Source: Tigriopus japonicus
Taxonomy: Eukaryota; Arthropoda; Copepoda; Harpacticoida; Harpacticidae
Assembly (NCBI GenBank): GCA_010645155.1
Contig: CM021312.1
Span: 4,059,844 to 4,123,843 of the forward strand
DNA length: 64,000 nucleotides
Direction: 5' to 3'
The position numbers were made by a program, and so were the translations under genes. This document shows positions 22,618 through 32,833 of this stretch, piece by piece; position 1 is the stretch's first letter; each line of letters begins with the position of its first letter. The notes beneath the pieces are model-generated. The model was not told the origin of the DNA and did no database searches. It saw only the letters and a list, made by a program, of their open reading frames with translations.

Positions 22618-22627
22618 TGGGATAACT

Positions 22628-25600
22628 ATGCAACCAACCTTAATAACTTTGCAGAAACGCGATCGAGCGACTCAAGTTTCATTACTCTGGGAATGCTGCA
22701 GCCCCGGATTCATGCATATTATTCATCATTCTCTTGGTATCAAACCCAATACAGGTCGGGAAGTGGACGAGATTCTCAAGATTATTCAAGATCATTTAAG
22801 AAGTTTGCGGAGCATTTATCTGGATATGCGAGATTTGCTCTATGTTCAACAACATGAGGGTCAAGATTACACGAGCTTGTGTAACGTTATAAGGGATTTA
22901 GCCGAATTCGCTGATCTCGCTCATATAACGGAGGACAAGTTGTTAATTGCTTTGCTTCTCCAAGCTATGAGGAGTGAATCGGACAAGGCCAAGGTAATAG
23001 AACGCAATCCTAAGACCTTCGATGAAGCTCGCCATCATATCCTAGAACTAGAAACTTCTCGTGGTGGGGTTAAAGACATGAGTTCTGCCATTGTATCTCA
23101 TGTTAATGCAACCCGAGTGAAGTCCAATTACCGCATTCAGAAGAATCAGAAACCACTTCAAAAGTCTTCGGAAACTTGTGGTTATTGCGGCCGTTCATTT
23201 CACCTCAGGGATAAATGTCCTGCTCAGAAGAGCAAATGTAACACATGTAACCAGAAAGGTCACTGGGACAAGGTGTGCAGGACTAAACCCATTGAGAAGA
23301 AGTCGAAGCATGAGACCAAATCTTTTCCGGCTGGTTCTCGTTTAAGTTCTCTTAAGCTGCAAGCTGCTTCTTCCAATTCACCTCCTATTATATCTAATGA
23401 GGTTGAAATTGAAGTTTTACCATCAGGATTTGTTGGAAATCCCATCATTATCACGTTTTGTGCGGATACTGGAGCGGACATTTCCGTCATTGGTTCTGAG
23501 ATTTTCCGTTGTTCAGGTTTGAGCAAGATCGTATCTCTCTCGAAGAAGCATGCCGATCAGGTGATTGGAATTGATGGAAATCCAATTGAACAAGTGGGAA
23601 GGTTTTATGCCAAATTATCTATAGGCGGTGTGACTGTGCACGATGTCCCAATTGTCGTTTGTTCTCGCTTGTGTGGGGCTTTTCTTAGCTTGAAGGCCTG
23701 TAAGACAATGACGATTGTCGGTGAGAATTTTCCCTTTCCTAATAAAATTGCATCGTTATTACTTACCCAAGAAACAATTCCGTCTTCTTCATCATTGTTC
23801 TCAAATTTTTGGAAAGACAGGGATTCATGGATCTCCAGATTACCTTCTGGGGATCCTCCTGAGGTGTTCGGGATGATTGACGCGAAGTTGAAAGAAGTTT
23901 ATGCCCGAGTTTTTGATGCCGAAATACTTCGTCCAATGACAGGACCTGTGGTCGGAGATCCAATGGTGATCCATCTGAAGGATGATGCGAAACCCTTCTG
24001 CATTCATGTCGCCAGACAGGTACCGTTTGCGATGTTGAGCGGGTTGGAAAACAATATTCGGGACATGGTTAAGCAGTCTATTATTGCTCCTACTGGTGAT
24101 GTCCCAACTGAATGGTGCCATCCCATTGTCCCTGTTCTTAAGGACAATGGAGATGTGAGAGTATGTGTGGACCTCACTAATCTCAACTCACAAGTACAGC
24201 GAAGTGTTCATCCAACCAAGACGCCAGCTGAGGCAATTTCAGGTTTCACCCCAGATCAGAAATATTTTGCCAAAATTGACCTCACAAAGGGATATTGGCA
24301 AATGCCCTTGGCCGAGGAATCACAACATTTAACAACGTTCATAACTCATATTGGGAAGTTTAAGTTTTTGAGATCTCCCATGGGTTTTGTTTCGACTGGC
24401 GACTCATTTTCATATCGTGGGGATGTGGCCATGTCTGGATTGGATATTCAGAAAGTTGTTGATGATATCGCATGTGGGTCTTCAACATTGCCAGATCTTG
24501 TTCGAAAGGTCAGCGATGTTTTGGAGCGATGTCTTTTATATGGGCTTACGGTTAACGCCGGGAAAAGCATTCTGGTTACCACATCGATCAGTTTTGTGGG
24601 ATATCACATCTTTGAGGGTGGCATCAAGCCTGATCCCTCTAAGATGGCAGCCATTCAAGATTTCGCGATTCCTGCCACGCTTACTGACCTTCGATCATTC
24701 TTGGGTTTAGTAAATCAATTGGGGAAATTTTTGCCAGACTTGGCGTCACTCACGGCTCCTTTCCGAGAGCTCTTGCAGACCAAGAATCATTTCTTATGGC
24801 TGGCCGAACATACCGAGGGGTTTCAAAAGGTGAAAACCGCTTTGCTATCTCCACCCATTTTGGCTATGTTTGATCCATCATTAGAGATTCGCCTTCTCAC
24901 AGATGCATCGAGACTTGGACTCGGATTTGCTTTGATCCAACTGAAAGGTGATGAGCCAAAACTTATTCAGTGTGGTTCACGATATCTAAAAGATTGCGAA
25001 TCACGATATGCTATGGTGGAATTGGAGGCACTGGCCATATATTGGGCCATTAAGAAATGTCATCTGTACCTTGCCGGAATTGATTTCCGTGTGGTAACTG
25101 ATCACAAGCCGTTGGTGCCAATTTTCAATCGCCAGACTCTGGCCGAAGTTGAAAATCCAAGAGTGTTAAATTATCGAACACGTCTCATGGGATACAACTT
25201 TCAAGTTGAATGGAAAAAGGGTATCCAACATTCAATCCCTGATGCACTTTCTCGTGCACCTGTGTCCAATCCGGATTTGGAGATGGTGGATGAGATTAAT
25301 CCGGAGACATTGATGATGGCATCGCTTCGTTTAGAACATCCAGATATAATTTTGGAGGATATCATCAAACTCGCTGAAGCAGATAAAGCTTATGGTGAAT
25401 TGCAAAGTGCAATTTTACGTAATTCCGTCTCCAAAACAAAATCCGGATATGTGTCGCTTTTTAAGAAGATTTCCCACGAACTTTCAATTAACGATGGGCT
25501 GATCATTCGAGGAAAACAGATTGTTATTCCTCCTTCTGCGGTCAAAGGAATTCTCAAGAAACTGCATGCTAGCCACCAAGGAGTCGAGAAGACGAAAAGG

Positions 25601-26581
25601 CGAGCCAGACAAATTATGTACTGGCCAGGATTTTCTTCCGATATCGCCAACACTGTTGTGGTATGTCCCCAGTGCATGTATTTTCGTCCATCTCATCAAC
25701 CCGAGCCCATGGTGCAAGATGTTTTACCGACTCGTCCATTCCAAGTTGCTACTGCCGATCTTTTCTCGTTTGATCGACACGAATATCTTGTTTATAGTGA
25801 CAGATTGTCGGGATATCCATTGGTCGTGAAATATATTTCGTCACCGAGCTCGTCTGCGTTGGTGAAGGATTTTTCCCGATTTTTTTCAATGTTCGGGATA
25901 CCTAATACTCTTCGTACGGATAATGGGCCCCAATTTGCTTCTAACACGTTTACTCAATTTCTTGTGAAATGGGGAGTGTCATGGAAACCTTCATCCCCAT
26001 ATTACCCCCAAAGTAACGGTCATGCCGAAGTCATGGTCAAATCCATGAAATATATCTTGGCCAAAACTGGCGGCGACATAAATTCGGAGACTTTTGGGGA
26101 AGCCATGTTGGAATTTCGCAACACGCCTTTGAGTGATGGTTTATCACCAGCTCAACGTGTTTTTGGTCATCCTCTGCGATCTCGGGTCCCAACATTAGAA
26201 GACGTTCTTCATACTCCTCCAACAAATGAATTAACTCAAGCCCAGAAAAAACGACAAAACAACGTTGAATCCAGGAAGGCACTTCATGACAGTTCCACCC
26301 GTTCCTTGGAGCCTCTTATAATTGGACAAACTGTTGTTGTTCAGGATCCGCAAACCAAACGCTGGAGTAAAGAGGCCAAAATCTTGAAATCATTCAATCG
26401 AAGATATTTACTCCATTTCCCAAATGGGACAAGGTCTTGGAGGAATCGCCGATTTCTTCATATTTTTCCACGTCAAGAAGATGATAATTCGACTTCTACT
26501 TCCAATCCCATTGAAGAACCTCTACTTCCAAGACGAGGAACTCGAAGCCGAAATCAACCTAATCGTCTTGCATATATTTAA
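22628..26581 (+). CDS. pol: Gag-Pol polyprotein (gypsy), 1317 aa
   Basis: One open frame. Residues 1-180 are the rest of the Gag capsid region. Two CCHC zinc knuckles follow at about 184-215 (CGYCGRSFHLRDKC and CNTCNQKGHWDKVC). The protease has DTGA at about 279, and the reverse transcriptase starts its core near 505. Its catalytic box reads VVDD at about 611, where YVDD is usual: a Val for Tyr change worth noting. RNase H has TDAS at about 757 and TDHKPL at about 830. Integrase has an HHCC domain at about 978-1017, catalytic Asp near 1043 and 1098 (TDNGPQF), and Glu near 1134 (NGHAEV). The annotated ATG may not be used: the frame is probably entered from Gag. It is otherwise intact and of normal length. 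Confidence 0.93.
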   Translation: MQPTLITLQKRDRATQVSLLWECCSPGFMHIIHHSLGIKPNTGREVDEILKIIQDHLRSLRSIYLDMRDLLYVQQHEGQDYTSLCNVIRDLAEFADLAHITEDKLLIALLLQAMRSESDKAKVIERNPKTFDEARHHILELETSRGGVKDMSSAIVSHVNATRVKSNYRIQKNQKPLQKSSETCGYCGRSFHLRDKCPAQKSKCNTCNQKGHWDKVCRTKPIEKKSKHETKSFPAGSRLSSLKLQAASSNSPPIISNEVEIEVLPSGFVGNPIIITFCADTGADISVIGSEIFRCSGLSKIVSLSKKHADQVIGIDGNPIEQVGRFYAKLSIGGVTVHDVPIVVCSRLCGAFLSLKACKTMTIVGENFPFPNKIASLLLTQETIPSSSSLFSNFWKDRDSWISRLPSGDPPEVFGMIDAKLKEVYARVFDAEILRPMTGPVVGDPMVIHLKDDAKPFCIHVARQVPFAMLSGLENNIRDMVKQSIIAPTGDVPTEWCHPIVPVLKDNGDVRVCVDLTNLNSQVQRSVHPTKTPAEAISGFTPDQKYFAKIDLTKGYWQMPLAEESQHLTTFITHIGKFKFLRSPMGFVSTGDSFSYRGDVAMSGLDIQKVVDDIACGSSTLPDLVRKVSDVLERCLLYGLTVNAGKSILVTTSISFVGYHIFEGGIKPDPSKMAAIQDFAIPATLTDLRSFLGLVNQLGKFLPDLASLTAPFRELLQTKNHFLWLAEHTEGFQKVKTALLSPPILAMFDPSLEIRLLTDASRLGLGFALIQLKGDEPKLIQCGSRYLKDCESRYAMVELEALAIYWAIKKCHLYLAGIDFRVVTDHKPLVPIFNRQTLAEVENPRVLNYRTRLMGYNFQVEWKKGIQHSIPDALSRAPVSNPDLEMVDEINPETLMMASLRLEHPDIILEDIIKLAEADKAYGELQSAILRNSVSKTKSGYVSLFKKISHELSINDGLIIRGKQIVIPPSAVKGILKKLHASHQGVEKTKRRARQIMYWPGFSSDIANTVVVCPQCMYFRPSHQPEPMVQDVLPTRPFQVATADLFSFDRHEYLVYSDRLSGYPLVVKYISSPSSSALVKDFSRFFSMFGIPNTLRTDNGPQFASNTFTQFLVKWGVSWKPSSPYYPQSNGHAEVMVKSMKYILAKTGGDINSETFGEAMLEFRNTPLSDGLSPAQRVFGHPLRSRVPTLEDVLHTPPTNELTQAQKKRQNNVESRKALHDSSTRSLEPLIIGQTVVVQDPQTKRWSKEAKILKSFNRRYLLHFPNGTRSWRNRRFLHIFPRQEDDNSTSTSNPIEEPLLPRRGTRSRNQPNRLAYI

Positions 26582-26632
26582 AGATGATACGCAATATTTT
26601 GATTTTTTAAGTTCGTCCCCATTGCATATCAT

Positions 26633-26642
26633 GAAAGGGGAG
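26633..26642 (+). other. Polypurine tract
   Basis: GAAAGGGGAG ends one base before the 3' LTR. It is the expected plus-strand priming site. Confidence 0.85.
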
Positions 26643-26643
26643 T

Positions 26644-26818
26644 TGTAGTGATTATCAATAGGTTCCAAGATTACTATACAATACTTCCGACTCATAGACC
26701 AGTTTTCTCTCTCTCAATATTCCATGTCATTCTGTTTCCTACATTCCGCCATTGAACACATACATTCTTATCACCCGAATTACATATTTTATTATATCTT
26801 CGGCCTACAATCATTCCG
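26644..26818 (+). repeat. 3' LTR
   Basis: It looks identical to the 5' LTR over 175 bp by eye and is followed by CTTTG. Confidence 0.93.
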
Positions 26819-26979
26819 CTTTGATAAATCTTAACCATTGTTCTACCTTATTTCCATTACCGTCACTAAGTTCACATTGAAGCTTTTTCTATCTTTGCTT
26901 GGTTTTATCTTATTGAGAGAGAACATGATTAGAAGAACTTGGTATAAAAATTTGAAAAGCACATCAATTTTTAGCCAAA

Positions 26980-27052
26980 GGTCGTGTGGCCTAATGGATA
27001 AGGCATCAGACTTCGGATCTGAGGATTGCAGGTTCGAGTCCTGTCACGATCG
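26980..27052 (+). tRNA. tRNA-Arg (anticodon TCG), second copy
   Basis: 73 nt, the same as the gene at 11,932 except at the first base, which here pairs properly (G-C). Anticodon loop CTTCGGA, B-box GGTTCGAGTCC. A T-run follows at about 27,059. The flanks of the two tRNA genes are unrelated. The gypsy 3' target duplication ends 156 bp upstream. Confidence 0.95.
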
Positions 27053-27059
27053 AATTCAT

Positions 27060-27735
27060 TTTTATCACAACAATAACGGATTTTTTTTGCATGCCAATCA
27101 GAAGCTCCATTTCGTACAAGAACTTGTGTGTAAAAGCGACACTAACAAGGGAAAGTGAGGCTTGGGAATCCCCTCTAACAACTAAGATACGTTGAACATT
27201 CACAAAAAAACAACCTCTGAATGCTTACTTTTGGTGTTGAAGTTTTATGAAAAAATCATTATCAAACAATAATACTTCCCACACAGAATAACATGGGAAT
27301 AATCATTAAAATTCTCCTTTGTGCAAAGCAAAATTAAATACCTTTTTTTACTTGAGAACAAAGAAAAAGTCACGGCGTCTACATTTTACACTCACACAAC
27401 CTTGTATACTACGGCTGTTCTCTTTCTGATACGAGTGATACTAGTGATGTGAAATCTGAGGTTGGGCAAGTTTTTTCACGGGAGGTTGCAAGGTAGGGAC
27501 TCCTAATGGAGATTTTGTGCTTTGCTAACTAACTCAAGCAAACACAAATTTGAGGTTAATTTCCAACCCTGATCCAAAGTTACAAAAGTCAGGGGCGCGT
27601 TTCAGTGCTTCTTAATGAAAAACCGGTTGATGAAGAAAGGTAGGCAGAGGGTAATACCATTTCACTGAAGGTAAATTGGCGACCCTGGTGTACGATGTCA
27701 CGAAAAAAAGCTTGCCCAAGCGCCCAAGTCACATC
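27060..27735. other. No gene seen
   Basis: Non-coding AT-rich stretch. Around 27,450-27,720 it shares short pieces with 8,900-9,120 (for example GCAAGTTTTTT.ACGGGAGGTTGCAA), so it contains a further dispersed repeat. Confidence 0.5.
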
Positions 27736-29195
27736 CAGGGTTGCCAACTGGCGATTTCTATCGCCAGATTTCACGAATCTGGCGATTTTGAAACGCGTCT
27801 GGCGATGGAAAAATTAATCTGGCGAAATCAGCTGATCTGGCGATAAATCTGACGATTTTGATCTCACTGGCGGTAAATCTGGCAATTTTAATATTTCTGG
27901 CGATAAATTGGGCGAAATGAGCAAATTTGGCGATAAATTAGGCGAAATCGGGGAAATTTGGCGGAAAAATTGGCAAAATCGTCCATTTTTTGCCGATTAC
28001 TCAGGCAAATTTTGATTCTCTCTTTATGATTTTGACTTTCATTCTGACTGAAAACCAAGGGCTAAGTATTAAAAATGACAATCACTAAATTGGGAGAGCT
28101 TTGACCGAAGTATTGTTTCTTGATTTGATTGTGCTTTTACCAAGAACGAGAAAATTTTGTTTCGCTCTTTTGTTGTAGAACTTACTCCCTCCCTCTTTGC
28201 GACGAATCAATCCATTAGACGACCCATTATAAATTTTTAAGTCTCATTTACGCAAACGACTTTCAGGGACTATATCGGGCAGCCAATTCCAACTCCGTTA
28301 CAGACCAATGCTTTTATGAGACAGTATCCCACTTGGGTTTTATTTTTTTTTTTGACATTTACATGGAATGACATTCTGTGTACCAATTGAAATCGGTAAA
28401 CAAATGCAAACTAGATTTTTAAACAATAGAATTTGGGAAAAAGAGACTGTTATGAAGTCAAAAGCTTCGGCAAACGCATGTGTAACTGATTTTGAAAAAT
28501 TTCCAATTTAATTTTCCTAATTGACCTGGCCAATTGAAATCCTAAATAAACTATGCATCCTATTATTTTGCGATTGCCCCTGTTTGGTTTTGGTTACGCC
28601 CTCTTTATGGTTTACTACTCATATTATAATATGGTCAAAATACAGGGCATGAACAATGTCATTGGTACAAAAAATATTTTTTTACTATTTGAGTGATCAC
28701 GTTACATTTTGGGATTTTTCAATGGCAATTGGTCAGATTTCGTTAACGAACGAAATACCATTAACATTGCTTTTAAAAAGTTATAAATTTCATAGCATTT
28801 CAAAAAAGAGTCCGAAAGATTTGGTTATTTAGCATCAGTAAAATTTGAATTTTGTGCACAAATTACGAACTAAAACGCGTTCCAAGTGCTACAAATGAAA
28901 ATTTATGAAGGAAAGTCATTATGGTGGCATTCCGTTTTCCTTCGAGAACTTTAGTCATGAAATGTGTATCAAAAGATGAAAGATGGAATGAAAGTTGAAA
29001 AACAAAACTGAAGAATTGACCATTTGAGGTATTCCTTGAAGGTCACTTAAGCATGATTGACTATATATGTACATAAGGTTGTTAGTAAAAAGAAATTTGG
29101 CGAAAATCTGGCGATTTTTCAAATGAGGTGGCGAATTCTGGCGAAGTTCGGTGGCAAATCTGGCGATAAGAGCCGTCGAAGACCTGGCAACCCTG
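27736..29195. mobile_element. hAT element, CTGGCGA family
   Basis: The ends are CAGGGTTGCCA and TGGCAACCCTG, with an exact 8-bp target duplication GTCACATC (27,728-27,735 and 29,196-29,203). About 13 copies of CTGGCGA or close variants fill the left 250 bp and about 5 the right 100 bp. The interior has no transposase frame. It is non-autonomous, 1460 bp. Confidence 0.88.
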
Positions 29196-29300
29196 GTCAC
29201 ATCACTAAGTGATACGAGATAAAGTTTTTGAGAGACAACAGCTGAAAAATGGTTGCGTGAATGAGTCCAGAATTCCCGAGGAACATTGATGCACTATGCA

Positions 29301-30293
29301 CAGGGTGGGCATTTTTCGACATCGAGAGCATTTTGGACACCCTAGTGTCCAAAAGTGTCCAAGAGTGTCCAAAAATACCCAGAAGGTTGTAACATGACCG
29401 AGTGTTGTGAATGACTAGATGTTTATTGTCTTGGAGACATAGATACTTATAGGGGGGAATAGATGCATTGTCGGGAGGGGGCATACTCGGGAGCAGGATA
29501 CTACAAAGGTGTCCAAAAATCCCCAGAGGGTGTCCAAAAATCCCCAAAAGTTGTCCATAAGTGTCCAAAAGTCCAACAAACGTAAAAGAAAGTTGTACAA
29601 ATCAGACAAAAAACCAGTTACACTACATAAGTAATTGAATTCTAAAGAATGTATGGTTGTGTACTTAAACAAAAATAGTTCTATTAATGGGAACATTACC
29701 TGGAGAAATAAACTTTGCCATGATAACTTGTTAATAAATTGTTAAAAAAATAAATGTTTTGTTTATACAATATGGTAAAATGTGTGCAACTGTTCAAAAT
29801 GTTTCAAGATAACCTTCTCTTGTCACAAATCAAGACACAATTAGCTTTAAAATGTACTCGCATACTATGTTTAACATGAAGTGTGGTGTGAGTGTGTTAT
29901 TAGTAGTCCCAGTCTCACATTCGTTTGTTCGTTTATTCCTTCAGTCGATCATTCTTTCCCACATTTTGGACGATGCTCGGTGGTCAAATGAAAAGAGTGG
30001 AAAGTTCAAATGTCCAGTTTGGCCTTCAAGTTATTGGCTCATTTAATGTATTAGGTGTAAGTTTCTTATGCTGAATTGACTTATTCTTGCTTAGATTTCG
30101 TCAAGTGACGTTTATTTTGGAGAGCAAGTTTGTAGAATGTTTTTCTAAAAATGTTTTTAACCATTATTTTTCGAATTACTATTTTTGGACACTTTTGGAC
30201 ACTCCTATTTTTGGACAGCCTTATTTTTGGACATTTTTGGACACCTTTTGGACAGGGGTGGACAAAATGTCCAAAAATCAAATGCCCACCCTG
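29301..30293. mobile_element. hAT element, TGTCCAAAA family
   Basis: The ends are CAGGGTGGGCATTT and AAATGCCCACCCTG, with an exact 8-bp target duplication ACTATGCA (29,293-29,300 and 30,294-30,301). GTGTCCAAAA motifs are repeated near the left end, and TTTTGGACAC inverted near the right. It is 993 bp and carries no transposase. Confidence 0.88.
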
Positions 30294-30635
30294 ACTATGC
30301 AGGGTAGATTCAGGGGCAACCCTCTGTCATGTTTCTGTCCTAGCAATGAAATAAGATATTTCTCGTTTAAACCTTCGTTTCGAATGATTCAAACTCAGTT
30401 AACATCAGCTGAGCCTGTTTGTTTACCCCATAGCCCCGTCGTAGCCTCTGGCGCCTCATTGCTTTACTAAAATTCTACAATCGTATCACGTTTTGAATTA
30501 TGGGCGGCAGTCCTCCTCCTCCTCACTAGCATGCTACATAGACGCCGACACGACAGCTGACTCAGGCCAGCCAAGCCATCCCTCTACTTGCACTAACTGC
30601 CTTGACTATCAGGGTTGTTGGAGGGGTCGTCGCGA

Positions 30636-30849
30636 TACAAACGTATGTACGACCGAGTTGAACTGATGTCGCGAAACAAACGTATGTACGACCGAGTTGA
30701 ACTGATGTTGTGATACAAACGTATGTACGACCGAGTTGAACTGATGTTGTGATACAATCGTATGTACTACCGAGTTGAACTGATGTCGCGAGACAAACTT
30801 ATGTACTACCGAGTTACTACCGAGTTGAACTGATGTTGTGATACAAACG
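30636..30849. repeat. 39-bp tandem array, part 1
   Basis: The unit reads about GTATGTACTACCGAGTTGAA, then CTGATGTCGCGAGACAAAC. About 5 units with variants GACC/TACC and TTGTGATAC/CGCGAGAC. The array continues after the Tc1 at 32,459. Confidence 0.9.
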
Positions 30850-30851
30850 TA

Positions 30852-32458
30852 CAGTCTATCAGAAAAGTTTGCATAACGTCGAGCGTCAGCTCGTTTTTTA
30901 AGCCTGGCCTTGGAAGGACAAGGCCGAAAAGGTTGAAATTTGGTCAGAATGACCAACATGGACCAACATACCACGCAAATATCCAAAAACCCAGATGCAA
31001 TCAAATAATCAAAACTTATTTTACCAAAGACTGAAAAAGGGGCGGCGCAAAAGTTTGCATAACATTGAATCAATAATTTATTGAAAACCCCTTAGCCTTC
31101 AAAATAGCTAATAGTCGCTTTTTGTAACTCTTAACAAGATTGTTACAAGTCTCAGGGGGGATATTATGCCACTCTTCAATGGCCACGGACTCCAACTCGG
31201 TCAGATTCTTGGGCTTCCTCATCCTGATTCTCCTCTTGAGCTCTTGCCACAGATTCTCAATAGGATTCAGGTCTGGATTCATCGCTGGCCAGTCCAGCAC
31301 CTGAATGCCATTGTCTGTGAGCCATTGCTTGACCATTGGACTCGTGTGCTTTGGATCATTGTCGTGCTGGAACAAGAAATCCGGACCCAACTCCAACTTC
31401 TCCGCCGACTGCTGCAGGTTTTCTTGAAGGATCTTGCAGTAGTCCTCCTTCTTCATGATCCCCTTGATCCTCACGATGTTCCCTGGACCACGGGCACTGA
31501 ATGCTCCCCAGAGCATGATGGAACCACCCCCGTGCTTGACTGTGGGAAGGGTGTTCTTCGGGAGGTAAGCCTGTCCAGGACGGCGATAGACAGTTTGGAC
31601 GTGGTTGTGACTGAAGAGCTCAATTTTCGTCTCATCCGACCACAAGATGGATTGCCAGAAGCTCTCGTCCTTGTCCAGATGGTCCTTGGCGTACTTCAAC
31701 CGCGTTTTGGCGTGTCTTGGCTTCAAAAAAGGGGTGCGCCTCGGCCGCCTTGCCTGAAGTCCAGCAGTCCTGATGGTCCTCGATATGGTATCCTTTGAAA
31801 CCTTGAGACCCTCATTGGCAAGGTCATCCTGGATCTCACCCAAGGTTGTACGAGGGTACTGCTCCACCTTTCGCACCACTTTTCTGACGGATCTTGCCGG
31901 AAGCTTACGAGGTCGTCCAGGCCGGTCAGCATTGCCAACATGTCCTCGCTGCTGGAAACGTCGGACCACTCCTTGGATGGTCGGGATGGGAATACTTAAG
32001 GTCTTGGATATCTTCCTGTATCCCTGGCCTTTCTTGTGGAGGTCAATGATCGTGGCCTTGGTCTCCAAGGCTAACTCTTTTGCTGCACCCATAATTGCTT
32101 CAAAACAGAGAGGTTACATGGAGATTTTCGCCTTTTTATAACCTTTAGAATCATCCAGACTTTTTTCATCATCAATTTCTTGAAAACAATAGAAAATTAC
32201 AGGTGTTTCTCGAAAAATCTCACACTTTCCTCGACTTGCTCAAAAGTGTTATGCAAACTTTTGCGCCGCCCCTTTTTCAGTCTTTGTTAAAAAAGTTTTG
32301 ATTATTTGATTGCATCTGGGTTTTTGGATATTTGCGTGGTATGTTGGTCCATGTTGGTCATTCTGACCAAATTTCAACCTTTTCGGCCTTGTCCTTCCAA
32401 GGCCAGGCTTAAAAAACGAGCTGACTCTCGACGTTATGCAAACTTTTCTGATAGACTG
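30852..32458 (-). mobile_element. Full-length Tc1 element with long IR/DR ends
   Basis: It is 1607 bp, flanked by TA on both sides (30,850-30,851; 32,459-32,460). The inverted ends (30,852-31,064 and 32,247-32,458, about 212 bp, differing at only a few positions) each hold two direct repeats of GTTTGCATAAC, one outer and one inner. This is the arrangement of Sleeping Beauty-type elements. The transposase between them is open. It is inserted in the 39-bp array of the Mutator-like element. Confidence 0.95.
31070..32092 (-). CDS. Tc1-family transposase, 340 aa, intact
   Basis: The N-terminal paired-like DNA-binding region (about 1-110) contains two helix-turn-helix parts and the linker GRPRKLP at 59-65. 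The catalytic DDE triad is D153 (in WSDETKIELF), D244 (in FQHDNDPKHTS) and E279 (in PDLNPIENLW), spacing D34E. The Gly-rich box is VKHGGGSIMLWG. The length of 340 and triad positions equal those known for Sleeping Beauty. No stop or frameshift was seen. The ATG is preceded on its strand by non-coding sequence that runs into the inverted end. It excises and inserts the element at TA. A possible active copy; activity cannot be judged from sequence. Confidence 0.95.
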   Translation of the reverse strand: MGAAKELALETKATIIDLHKKGQGYRKISKTLSIPIPTIQGVVRRFQQRGHVGNADRPGRPRKLPARSVRKVVRKVEQYPRTTLGEIQDDLANEGLKVSKDTISRTIRTAGLQARRPRRTPFLKPRHAKTRLKYAKDHLDKDESFWQSILWSDETKIELFSHNHVQTVYRRPGQAYLPKNTLPTVKHGGGSIMLWGAFSARGPGNIVRIKGIMKKEDYCKILQENLQQSAEKLELGPDFLFQHDNDPKHTSPMVKQWLTDNGIQVLDWPAMNPDLNPIENLWQELKRRIRMRKPKNLTELESVAIEEWHNIPPETCNNLVKSYKKRLLAILKAKGFSINY

Positions 32459-32833
32459 TATGTACGACCGAGTTGAACTGATGTTGTGATACAATCGTAT
32501 GTACTACCGAGTTGAACTGATGTCGCGAGACAAACTTATGTACTACCGAGTTGAACTGATGTTGTGATACAAACGTATGTACGACCGAGTTGAACTGATG
32601 TTGTGATACAATCGTATGTACTACCGAGTTGAACTGATGTCGCGAGACAAACTTATGTACTACCGAGTTGAACTGATGTTGTGATACAAACGTATGTACT
32701 ACCGACTTGAACTGATGTCGCGAGACAAACGTATGTACTACCGAGTTGAACTGATGTCGCGAGACAAACGTATGTACTACCGAGTTGAACTGATGTCGCG
32801 AGGCAAACGTATGTACTACCGAGTTGAACTGAT
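32459..32833. repeat. 39-bp tandem array, part 2
   Basis: About 9-10 units. The unit length is 13 codons, and on the minus strand the repeat stays open in more than one frame (SVQLGSTYVCLAT or HQFNSVVHTFVSR per unit). Confidence 0.9.

Larger units (their letters stand above)
21633..26818 (+). mobile_element. Complete Ty3/gypsy LTR retrotransposon
   Basis: The 5186-bp element is bounded by 175-bp LTRs and a 5-bp target duplication CTTTG (21,628-21,632 and 26,819-26,823). Order: LTR, primer binding site, Gag start, zinc knuckles, protease, reverse transcriptase, RNase H, integrase, polypurine tract, LTR. Integrase after RNase H places it in Ty3/gypsy. No envelope frame follows pol. The LTRs look identical by eye over 175 bp, so insertion was recent. 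The only visible damage is the stop and frame change in Gag. Confidence 0.95.

Noticed and set aside
26424..26648. Plus-strand frame after integrase, possible env
   Set aside because: It overlaps the end of pol in another frame and has no signal or membrane segment.
30609..31073. 154-codon minus-strand frame with 13-residue repeats
   Set aside because: It runs from the Tc1 end into the 39-bp array. The openness comes from the repeat unit being divisible by three.
31166..31798. 210-codon plus-strand frame
   Set aside because: Antisense shadow of the Tc1 transposase, as are the frames at 31,723-31,941 and 31,773-32,141.
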